Assembly: GCA_031404015.1 (NCBI GenBank)
Contig: JANNGT010000180.1
Span: 1 to 8,380 of the forward strand
Source of the DNA: RPQJ01 sp031404015
GTDB lineage: Bacteria; Pseudomonadota; Gammaproteobacteria; Steroidobacterales; Steroidobacteraceae
Direction of reading: 5' to 3'
Length of the DNA: 8,380 bases
Position 1 is the stretch's first letter. Every line of letters starts with the position of its first letter. The notes under the pieces are model-generated. The model saw only the letters and a program-made list of their open reading frames with translations. It ran no database searches and had not been told where the DNA came from. Below, piece after piece: positions 1-5,907 of the stretch. The position numbers and the translations under genes were made by a program.

Positions 1-657
1 CTCGCAAGTCGCCGTGACGATCCCGTCGTCTTCGTCAAGCGCCACGATCGGCGTGGAGCCGAACACCTGGACGCCTCGTGCCCGCAGCACCGCGAGCAGG
101 CCGTACACGTACTTGAGCGGGTGGAAGCGTGCCTGACGCGGAAAGCGAATCGCAGGCTGGTCGGACCACGGTGCCGGGCCCTGCTCCAGCCATTCGGCGT
201 CGCCAAAGCCCGCTTGCGTCGCAGCATCAAGTTCCTTGCGCAAATCCCCGACGTCGTCGTGCGACGCGGCAACGAGGTAGCCATCAACGCGCGCGAAGTC
301 GCAGTCGATGCCTTCGCTCGCAGCGATTTCCTCGATCCGGTCCACGGCGGCAGCCTGGCTCGCGTAATACTGGCGGGCCGCCTCCACGTTCCAGTGGCTG
401 ATCAGTTCGCGGTAGTAGTCGTCGATTTCGAATGCGAGATGCGCACTGGTGCGAGCAGTCACGCCTCTGCCAGGACGGCCGCGATCCACCACGGTCACGC
501 TGCGACCCGACAGCATCAACTCGAACGCTGTCGAGAGACCCGCGATACCCGCGCCAATCACGAGCACGTCGGTGTCGAGGTCCGTCAGGAGAGGGGGAAC
601 GTCGATCTCCGGCAGTTCCATCCACAAGGAGCGGCTGCGTTCCTGTTCGACGTTCAT
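1..657 (-). CDS. FAD-dependent oxidoreductase (DAO superfamily), N-terminal part, runs off the left edge
   Basis: The visible 219 codons begin at an ATG at 657 and stay open to base 1, so the C-terminus lies outside the window. A dinucleotide-binding Rossmann fold is clear: a hydrophobic strand leads into GAGIAG at residues 35-40, and the second strand ends in an acidic residue (VVDRG, Asp58) of the kind that contacts the ribose of FAD. TARTSAHL (about 68-75) and the DDYY motif (79-82) follow. This arrangement, starting MELP...PPL before the Rossmann strand, is what I recall from DAO-fold oxidoreductases of about 500 residues that often carry a C-terminal Rieske [2Fe-2S] domain. That domain cannot be seen here, so it is inference. 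Substrate unknown; amine or amino-acid oxidation is the family theme. A GAGG lies 7 nt before the ATG as a plausible ribosome site. It is transcribed away from the tRNA-Leu. Confidence 0.88.
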   Translation of the reverse strand, partial: MNVEQERSRSLWMELPEIDVPPLLTDLDTDVLVIGAGIAGLSTAFELMLSGRSVTVVDRGRPGRGVTARTSAHLAFEIDDYYRELISHWNVEAARQYYASQAAAVDRIEEIAASEGIDCDFARVDGYLVAASHDDVGDLRKELDAATQAGFGDAEWLEQGPAPWSDQPAIRFPRQARFHPLKYVYGLLAVLRARGVQVFGSTPIVALDEDDGIVTATCE

Positions 658-809
658 GCCAGGGCCTCGGTTAAGCGATGTGACCCTAAGGACACTAGCG
701 AGGACGACGGTCGGAGGTTGTCAGCACGGACTGATGTCCCTGACGGCGAATGACGGTTTGGTCGGCACACGGGCATTCAGGATCCGCCGCCGAGCGCACC
801 GCGCTCCGC

Positions 810-815
810 TAAACT
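810..815 (+). promoter_or_regulatory. Possible -10 element of the tRNA-Leu gene
   Basis: TAAACT (4 of 6 matches to the sigma-70 -10 consensus) ends 9 nt before the mature tRNA 5' end. It is followed by a very GC-rich stretch of the kind found as discriminator at stringently controlled stable-RNA promoters. No good -35 hexamer stands 16-18 bp upstream, so this is only a candidate. Confidence 0.3.
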
Positions 816-824
816 GCGCGCCGG

Positions 825-911
825 GCCCCGGTGGCGGAACCGGTAGACGCTACGGACTTAAAATCCGTTGACCGCGAGGTCGTGCCGGTTCGAGTCCGGC
901 CCGGGGCACCA
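825..911 (+). tRNA. tRNA-Leu, anticodon UAA
   Basis: This is an 87-nt class II tRNA. The acceptor stem GCCCCGG (825-831) pairs over all 7 bp with CCGGGGC (901-907), followed by discriminator A908 and an encoded CCA (909-911). The D region carries the typical GGTAGAC. The anticodon stem ACGGA/TCCGT encloses the loop CTTAAAA (857-863), giving anticodon TAA at 859-861, which reads leucine UUA (and UUG by wobble). A long variable arm, expected for tRNA-Leu, precedes the T arm GCCGG-TTCGAGT-CCGGC. It lies alone: the flavoprotein gene diverges upstream, and the kinase gene converges on it, with its stop codon only 15 nt beyond the CCA. A same-orientation copy of its 3' part occurs 2.7 kb downstream at 3531-3585. 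Confidence 0.97.
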
Positions 912-926
912 TCGAATTTTGCCGCG

Positions 927-3305
927 TCAGCGAATCTCAGCCGAAATCAGCTTCGTCAGGACGTCCATATCCACCGGCTTGACCCAGTGGTGATCGAACC
1001 CGGCGCCCGAGCTCTTCTTCCGGTCGTCGTCCTGCCCCCAGCCCGTCAAGGCAACCAGCACCATGCCCCGTCCCCACGGGTGTTCGCGAATGCGGCGGGC
1101 GGCCTCGTATCCGTTGAGCTTCGGCATGCCGATGTCCATCAACACCACGTCGGGCCGGAATTGCGCAGCCACTTCAATTGCGGACTGCCCGTCGTTGGCG
1201 GTGCGGACCTCGTTGCCCAACATCTCCAGCAGTCGACCGAGAGAGTCCGCCGAGTCCACGTTGTCGTCCACGACCAGGATGCGGCGTGGGGCGGGCGGCG
1301 CGACCCCGATGCTCTGCCGGCGTTCGCGTTCCGGCCCAGCGACGTCAGATGTCACAACCGGCAGGCGAACCACGAACTCGCTGCCCATGCCTTCCCCTTC
1401 GCTCCTGGCCTCGATGGTCCCGCCGTGCATGTCCAGCAGCCCTTTGGCCAGCGACAACCCGATCCCCAGTCCGCCCGTGGCCTTCTCCAACGCCCGGTCC
1501 AATTGCGTAAACATCTCGAACACCCGGTCGAGCATGGCGGGCGGAATGCCGATCCCGTTGTCCTTGACCGCAACCACCGCCATGCCGTCCTCGCGCCAGA
1601 CCGTTATCCGGATATGTCCGCCCCGACGGGTGTACTTGGCGGAGTTGCTGAACAGGTTGGACACGACCTGGGCCAGCCGGGCCGCGTCCCCGTCCACGAA
1701 GATTGGCCCGTCGGGTACAACGACCGTGAGTCCGTGGCCCGCTTCCTCGATCGCCGGCCGACTCGCTTCCAGGGCGGTTGCGAGCACAGTCTTCAAATCG
1801 ATCCGCTCCACGCGAAGCTCCACCTTCCCCTGAGTGATCCGACTTACATCCAGCAGATCGTCCACCAGCCGGACCAGGTGCGACAGCTGTCGGTCCATCA
1901 TGGCCCGGACCTGCTCAGCAGTATCGCCGTTGTCCTTCGTCAGCTTCATGATCTGCAAGCCGTTGCGCATCGGGGCCAGCGGGTTCCTCAATTCGTGGGC
2001 GAGGGTCGCCAAGAAAACGTCCTTGCGCCGGTCGGCATCGATCAGCTCGGCAGCAAGGCGCTGCAACTCGTCATCCGTCCGCTTGCGGTCGGTGATGTCG
2101 AGGTTGGTGCCCAGCACCCACTGGACCTGACCGTCGGCGCCAGTGAGCACAGTTTCCACGGACTCCACGACCCGGCACTCCCCGTCGCTCGCCCGACGGA
2201 TGCGAAACTGGCGGCTGCTGCGCCCACGGCGGCGCAAAGTGTCTTGCAGCACCGCTTCCTGGTGCGGCAAATCCTCCGGCAGCACCGCCCCATGCCAGGT
2301 GTCGTATGTAACGTACCCGTCGGGGGTCGGCGGGACGCCGTACATCTGGAACATCTGGGCGTCCCATTGAATCGCGTCGGTGATGACGTTCCACTGCCAG
2401 ACACCGACACCGGTCGCATCCGTGGCCAGCCGCATCCTTTGCTCGCCGTCCCGTACCTCTGATTCCGCCTGCCGCAGCTTCGAGGCGTCGAAGTAGTAAC
2501 ACACCGCCCCCTGCCGTCCGCTCGATAGGGCGATGCGGTGGATTTCAAACTCGTAGCTTTCGGCCTGGTTGCTGTCGGCACGAATGTTCACGAAGTCCTT
2601 CGAGCGGTACGGCTCGCCCGTGGCCAGCGTGTTGCGGAAGATGTCGATGATGCTTGCGGCGACCGGCTCCGGCCAGACGATCCGTAGCGCCTCGTCGAAG
2701 GGACGCCCGATGAGGGGCCGCACGTTGACAAACGCCACGTCCCTCGAAGTGCTGTTCATGCTCAGGATGCGGAACTCGTCGTCCACGATGTAGATGCCGA
2801 ACGGACATAGCTCGACCAACGAGGCGAGCGCCCTTTGCTCGCCTTCCAGCTCGGCCTCGGACTGTTTGCGGTCAGTGAATGACGAGATCGATTCTGCAAG
2901 TGCTTGATCGATCGCTTCGTTGAAGCGAAGCATGTCGTCGAAGTCGGCGCGCTCCGTGCGGCAGGCTTTATTCCAACCGCTCAACACGCTCGCTCGAAGC
3001 GCGCTGTACTCAGAGGCGACCTCCTCTATGGCGAAGCCACTATCGGCCCTCAGCATCGCGTGGGTCTGCGCAGCGATAGGAAGTCCGTTGCCGGTCTTGG
3101 GCGCCAGGCCCATCGATTTGGCCTCTCGCTCATCATCGGTCTCCGGAGTCGCCAGTTCGGCCACGATCGCCTCCAAGATCGCCAGACTGTGATCCCGCAA
3201 CGATCTAGAAGACATGTGCTCTGCAGCCGGGACGCGGGCGGCGAATGCCTCCCACTGCCGAAGGATGCCCTCCATATCGCTCAGAATGTAGTCGCCGAGA
3301 CGCAT
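927..3305 (-). CDS. Soluble hybrid sensor histidine kinase/response regulator (RsbRD_N-like, PAS, PAS, HisKA, HATPase, REC)
   Basis: Signal-transduction kinase of 792 residues if started at the ATG at 3305. An in-frame GTG at 3329 adds 8 residues; I prefer the ATG because homologous sensors as I recall them begin MRLxDxI, and GGGAAG lies just upstream. Positions below count from the GTG. Residues 9-150 resemble the helical RsbRD_N sensor domain (a WEAFA helix and an EYSALR helix). A PAS domain spans about 165-285 and a second PAS/PAC about 295-415 (ending NLDITDRK). The HisKA H-box FLATLAHELRNPL carries the phospho-acceptor His445. The HATPase shows N-box Asn residues at 558-562, DNGIGIP (590-596) and GGLGIGLS (619-626). 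The C-terminal receiver has the acidic pair Asp688/Asp689, phospho-acceptor Asp732 in LMDIGMP, Thr762 and Lys784. All catalytic residues are present. There is no transmembrane segment, so it should sense a cytoplasmic signal. No output-domain regulator is adjacent; the signal is unknown. Confidence 0.95.
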   Translation of the reverse strand: MRLGDYILSDMEGILRQWEAFAARVPAAEHMSSRSLRDHSLAILEAIVAELATPETDDEREAKSMGLAPKTGNGLPIAAQTHAMLRADSGFAIEEVASEYSALRASVLSGWNKACRTERADFDDMLRFNEAIDQALAESISSFTDRKQSEAELEGEQRALASLVELCPFGIYIVDDEFRILSMNSTSRDVAFVNVRPLIGRPFDEALRIVWPEPVAASIIDIFRNTLATGEPYRSKDFVNIRADSNQAESYEFEIHRIALSSGRQGAVCYYFDASKLRQAESEVRDGEQRMRLATDATGVGVWQWNVITDAIQWDAQMFQMYGVPPTPDGYVTYDTWHGAVLPEDLPHQEAVLQDTLRRRGRSSRQFRIRRASDGECRVVESVETVLTGADGQVQWVLGTNLDITDRKRTDDELQRLAAELIDADRRKDVFLATLAHELRNPLAPMRNGLQIMKLTKDNGDTAEQVRAMMDRQLSHLVRLVDDLLDVSRITQGKVELRVERIDLKTVLATALEASRPAIEEAGHGLTVVVPDGPIFVDGDAARLAQVVSNLFSNSAKYTRRGGHIRITVWREDGMAVVAVKDNGIGIPPAMLDRVFEMFTQLDRALEKATGGLGIGLSLAKGLLDMHGGTIEARSEGEGMGSEFVVRLPVVTSDVAGPERERRQSIGVAPPAPRRILVVDDNVDSADSLGRLLEMLGNEVRTANDGQSAIEVAAQFRPDVVLMDIGMPKLNGYEAARRIREHPWGRGMVLVALTGWGQDDDRKKSSGAGFDHHWVKPVDMDVLTKLISAEIR

Positions 3306-3530
3306 ACAGCTTCCCACGGGAAAGGACACGAGAACCTAACCGCCAGCCTAAACTACAGTATCGGCGCCTGCGACAGAGGATCGCGATTCGAAGGAGCTTG
3401 CTGACTGCTGGCACTGCCGCTGTACGGCTTGCCTCAGTGTGCGAAACTGTGACCGGAAGCGAAATCTGGCCGATTGAAAAGACGCGGTAATTTAAGCACT
3501 TTTCGTGCAAACCGCGTGCGATGCGTGGGT
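3306..3530. other. Gene-free, AT-richer spacer upstream of the kinase
   Basis: No coding sequence is supported here; the open frames are short and lack recognisable domains. It must contain the kinase promoter on the minus strand, but I see no convincing -35/-10 pair. The base composition is about 50-53% GC in the three lines I counted (3301-3360, 3421-3540), against roughly 58-75% in lines sampled inside the genes. The spacer ends in a nested inverted repeat (3482-3517) and abuts the tRNA-Leu 3' fragment. Confidence 0.6.
3482..3517. repeat. Nested inverted repeat
   Basis: ACGCGGT (3482-3488) is perfectly complementary to ACCGCGT (3511-3517). Inside it a second hairpin pairs GCAC (3496-3499) with GTGC (3505-3508) around a T-rich loop. 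The outer arms are separated by 22 nt. It could be a terminator-like stem, a protein-binding dyad or coincidence. Its position, where the missing 5' half of the neighbouring tRNA fragment would begin, is notable. No T-run follows on either strand, so a classical intrinsic terminator is unlikely. Confidence 0.45.
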
Positions 3531-3585
3531 CTTAAAATCCGTTGCCAGTAATGGCGTGCCGGTTCGAGTCCGGCCAGGGGCACCA
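3531..3585 (+). pseudogene. tRNA-Leu 3' fragment, attachment-site-like remnant
   Basis: This is the 3' part of a tRNA-Leu from the anticodon loop to CCA with no 5' half upstream. The loop and 3' anticodon stem (3531-3544) match 857-870 of the intact tRNA in 14 of 14 bases. The T arm (3556-3575) matches 882-901 in 20 of 20. The last 9 bases including CCA are identical. The variable arm (3545-3555) is different, and one acceptor base is changed (A for C at 3576). It lies in the same orientation as the intact tRNA-Leu at 825-911. A truncated tRNA 3' end downstream of a complete tRNA is the standard trace of tyrosine-recombinase integration into a tRNA gene, but no integrase lies between them. 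It cannot fold into a tRNA, so it is not a functional gene. Confidence 0.85.
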
Positions 3586-3607
3586 GATCGACAGCGGCTC
3601 CCCTGCC

Positions 3608-4828
3608 TCAGGCGGCAAAGCGCTCGAGACGAAACGGCGCCAGCAAGTCGACCTGCACGTCGTCGAGCAGTTCTATCGCCGCCAGCTCGCCGATGATGGG
3701 CGCCAGCGTCACGCCGCTGTGCGTCACCGCGACGTAGACCCGGGAAGAATTGGGCGTGAAGCCCAGGATGGGAAAGCCATCTTCGGGCATGGGACGCCAG
3801 CACAACGACACGCTTTCAATTTCCGCTTCCGCCAGCGCAGGCAGGTATCGCGCCGCCTGACCGCGAATGCGGACGCCATGCATCGTCGCGAGCGCGGGAT
3901 CGGGGAAGTCGAGCGGGTGCTGTTCCAGCAGACGATGCAATTGGACGCGCGCCGGCGGCGAGTAGTCGTCGCCCATGATGATCCGGCCGTCGTCTTGCTG
4001 ATGAAAATGCGAATCCTCCGTGGCAAGAACGCCGCGCACCATCTGCGGCTGCGGCGTGCTGCGCACGACGACGCCCGGTGACGGCTTCAGCGGTACGTTT
4101 GCGCCCACGAGCGAGGCCAGCGCCGCAGTGCCCACGCCGCCTGCAAGCACGACGCGGTCCGCCTCGAACTCACCTTGAGTCGTCCTGACGAGCACTCTGC
4201 CGGCGTGACTCGTGTCGAGGCCTTCGACCGTGCACGGATGCCATACGCGCGCACCGGCCCGCACGGCTTCGCGCAGCAGCAAGCGCGTGGCCTGCGCTGA
4301 GTCGACAGCGCCTTCGACGGCCGTAAACGCCGCAGCAGCAACTTTGCCGGGCCGCAGCATCGGCTCCCGTTTCGCAACGCCGGCGGCGTCGAGCAAATCG
4401 ACGGGATAACCCCAGCCCTGCTGTTGGCGCGCCAGCCGGGCCAGCTCTTCGGCCCGTTGCGGGTCCGCGAGCCACTCGAGCGTGCCGCCGAAGCGCACGG
4501 GCAACTCGTCGCCGATCTGCTGGCGCAGGTTGTGCCACCCGAGCACGCCGAGCTTGCTCAGCACGTGGTACTCGCGCGGTTCCTTGGTGAAATTCGCATT
4601 GATCCATGCGAATGATGTGCCCGAGGCACCCGCTGCGGGCTGAGTTTTTTCGAGGAGCGTCACCTGGGCGCCGCGCCGCGCAAGATGGTACGCAATCGAT
4701 GCGCCGACGATGCCTCCGCCGATCACTACTATGGCCTTGCGATCGGTGGAATTCGCCAGCACGCGCGCACCGGTGATGCTGCCAAGTGCGATGCCGGCGC
4801 CCCATTGCAGTAACTGTCGACGTTTCAT
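3608..4828 (-). CDS. Signal-bearing FAD-dependent oxidoreductase (DadA/glycine-oxidase-like, DAO family)
   Basis: Predicted flavoenzyme of 406 residues that would oxidise an amine or amino acid with FAD; the substrate cannot be read from the sequence. The start at 4828 gives MKRRQLLQWG followed by a hydrophobic stretch and ARVLANS, a short twin-arginine-like signal peptide with a possible cleavage after Ala25. An in-frame extension upstream to 5017 overlaps the small membrane protein gene and is rejected. The Rossmann motif is GGGIVG (residues 37-42), with Glu60 ending the second strand. GASGTSFAWINANF follows the FAD fold, and THSGVTLAPIIGEL near the C-terminus is the FAD-contacting end segment typical of DAO-fold proteins. 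Length is normal for the family, and no frameshift is seen. The ATG stands 2 nt after the stop of the upstream gene with only a weak ribosome site, so translational coupling is likely. Confidence 0.9.
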   Translation of the reverse strand: MKRRQLLQWGAGIALGSITGARVLANSTDRKAIVVIGGGIVGASIAYHLARRGAQVTLLEKTQPAAGASGTSFAWINANFTKEPREYHVLSKLGVLGWHNLRQQIGDELPVRFGGTLEWLADPQRAEELARLARQQQGWGYPVDLLDAAGVAKREPMLRPGKVAAAAFTAVEGAVDSAQATRLLLREAVRAGARVWHPCTVEGLDTSHAGRVLVRTTQGEFEADRVVLAGGVGTAALASLVGANVPLKPSPGVVVRSTPQPQMVRGVLATEDSHFHQQDDGRIIMGDDYSPPARVQLHRLLEQHPLDFPDPALATMHGVRIRGQAARYLPALAEAEIESVSLCWRPMPEDGFPILGFTPNSSRVYVAVTHSGVTLAPIIGELAAIELLDDVQVDLLAPFRLERFAA

Positions 4829-4830
4829 TT

Positions 4831-5034
4831 TCAAGCGCGCCCCGGCCCGCCGCCCAAGACTCGTGCCGGCAGCAACACCAACGACCGCAGCAGTGCGAAC
4901 ACGCCCTCGATCGCAATGCCGACGAGCCGGAATGGCAAAGTGATCAGCCACACGAGCGGCCACAGCAGCACCGCGAGGATTGCGAGCGGCCAGCAGAAAA
5001 CCAGCAACAACAGCCACAGCAGGAACTTGAGCAT
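4831..5034 (-). CDS. Small hydrophobic membrane protein, unknown function
   Basis: A 67-residue protein starting MLKFLLWLLLL. Residues about 3-35 are almost entirely hydrophobic and could form one long or two short membrane helices (WPLAILAVLLWPLVWLI). An amphipathic FRLVGIAIEGVFALLRSLVLL segment and a basic, glycine-rich tail follow. The start at 5034 is fixed by a textbook Shine-Dalgarno (GAGGAGG at 5042-5048) 7 nt before the ATG; an in-frame upstream extension to 5097 has no comparable site. It is the first gene of a two-gene unit with the flavoprotein at 3608-4828, 2 nt downstream. Similar short WPL-rich hydrophobic proteins occur in many proteobacteria as hypotheticals, as far as I recall. 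No function is assignable; a membrane partner of the flavoprotein is only a guess from linkage. Confidence 0.8.
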   Translation of the reverse strand: MLKFLLWLLLLVFCWPLAILAVLLWPLVWLITLPFRLVGIAIEGVFALLRSLVLLPARVLGGGPGRA

Positions 5035-5041
5035 CGGCTTC

Positions 5042-5048
5042 CCTCCTC
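5042..5048 (-). promoter_or_regulatory. Strong Shine-Dalgarno of the small membrane protein gene
   Basis: GAGGAGG on the minus strand, 7 nt before the ATG at 5034. It decides the start of the 67-residue protein and is the strongest ribosome site on the minus strand in this window. Confidence 0.8.
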
Positions 5049-5059
5049 GGACGGCTGAA

Positions 5060-5088
5060 AATCTACAGGCTTCCGCCCACTGCGCCAA
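5060..5088 (-). promoter_or_regulatory. Candidate sigma-70 promoter of the membrane protein/flavoprotein unit
   Basis: On the minus strand TTGGCG (5083-5088) and TAGATT (5060-5065) are separated by 17 bp. They match 3 of 6 and 4 of 6 consensus bases respectively. The start point would fall about 20 nt before the start codon at 5034, leaving room for the strong ribosome site. It lies in the 140-bp divergent gap shared with the GST pair. Only pattern-based. Confidence 0.35.
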
Positions 5089-5174
5089 CTCAATCACCGA
5101 GTCGCACGCACGACTCGTCGCGTGATGGGCTAATCTCGGTGCAGCCGCCAGACCGACGGCCGCTGGAGCCCTCC

Positions 5175-5885
5175 ATGATCGAACTGTTCACGGCCGCCAC
5201 CCCGAACGGCCACAAAGTTTCCATCGCGCTCGAAGAACTCGCGCTGCCTTACGACATGCGCGTGCTGGATTTCACCAAGGAGGAGCAGAAGGAGCCCTGG
5301 TTCTTGGCGCTCAGTCCCAACGGCCGAATCCCGGCCATCATCGACCACGCGGCCGACGACTTCGCGGTCTTCGAGTCAGGCGCTATCCTGATCTATCTGG
5401 CAGAGAAGACCGGCAAGCTGCTGCCCACTGACGCGAAGGGGCGCTCGCTCGTGCTGCAATGGCTGATGTTCCAGATGGGCGGCATCGGCCCGATGATGGG
5501 TCAGGCCAACGTGTTTTTCCGGTATTTCCCAGAGAAGATCCAGCCCGCCATCGATCGCTACCAGGGCGAGGTCAAGCGACTCTTCACGGTGCTCGACGGG
5601 CACCTCGCCGATCACGAATACCTTGCCGGCGATTATTCGATCGCGGACATCGCGAACTGGGCCTGGGTGCGCACGTCCAAGTGGTCAGGCGTGCCGTTCA
5701 ACGACCTGCCGCACCTGACGCGCTGGGTCGAACAGATCCGTCAGCGTCCCGCGGTGCAGCAAGGCATCCTGATGCCGCCGTCCAAACTATCGGGCAATGA
5801 AGACGACACCGACAAGGCACGCAAGTTCGTCGAGGAAGCGCGCAAGATGGTCGTCACCGGCACCACGAAGCCCGACGCAGAATAA
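5175..5885 (+). CDS. yfcG: YfcG-like glutathione S-transferase / disulfide-bond oxidoreductase (nu class)
   Basis: A 236-residue cytosolic GST-fold protein. The thioredoxin-like N-terminal domain (residues 1-80) has the nu-class signature TPNGHK (9-14), with Thr9 and Asn11 in the positions that contact glutathione in E. coli YfcG. SPNGRIPAI carries the cis-Pro at residue 53, and FESGAILIYLAEKTG (66-80) holds the Glu67-Ser68 glutathione-binding pair. The helical C-terminal domain starts around LQWLMFQMGGIGPMMGQ (94-110), a segment that closely follows YfcG as I remember it, and includes DYSIADIANW (153-162), the usual GST folding motif. YfcG binds glutathione and reduces disulfides using bound GSH rather than a catalytic cysteine. 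About 20 charged C-terminal residues exceed the E. coli length. The ATG at 5175 is chosen because GGAG lies 6 nt upstream; a GTG at 5139 is less likely. First gene of a two-GST unit. Confidence 0.92.
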   Translation: MIELFTAATPNGHKVSIALEELALPYDMRVLDFTKEEQKEPWFLALSPNGRIPAIIDHAADDFAVFESGAILIYLAEKTGKLLPTDAKGRSLVLQWLMFQMGGIGPMMGQANVFFRYFPEKIQPAIDRYQGEVKRLFTVLDGHLADHEYLAGDYSIADIANWAWVRTSKWSGVPFNDLPHLTRWVEQIRQRPAVQQGILMPPSKLSGNEDDTDKARKFVEEARKMVVTGTTKPDAE

Positions 5886-5907
5886 ACTGGGCTGGGAGCA
5901 GCACGCG

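Noticed and set aside
121..753. Plus-strand open frame of 210 codons at the left end
   Set aside because: It lies antisense to the flavoprotein, which has a clear FAD motif. No domain or ribosome site supports it.
831..2462. Long plus-strand open frame (543 codons) overlapping the tRNA and running antisense to the kinase
   Set aside because: It starts inside the tRNA-Leu and mirrors the kinase on the other strand. It has no recognisable domain, and the composition is typical of an antisense shadow in GC-rich DNA.
3306..3329. GTG at 3329 as the kinase start
   Set aside because: Possible, but the 8 extra residues (MSFPVGSC) show no family resemblance and the upstream ribosome site is weaker than at the ATG at 3305. 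It is kept only as an alternative.
3495..3520. Intrinsic terminator at the nested hairpin
   Set aside because: The T-run sits in the inner loop, not after the stem, on either strand.
3492..3803. Minus-strand open frame of 103 codons covering the tRNA fragment
   Set aside because: Its C-terminal part is just the reverse reading of the tRNA-Leu fragment, a common source of spurious hypothetical proteins, and the rest is a shadow of the oxidoreductase gene.
4829..5017. N-terminal extension of the flavoprotein to 5017
   Set aside because: It would overlap almost the whole small membrane protein gene, adds an arginine/alanine-rich stretch without domain support, and buries the signal peptide that begins at 4828.
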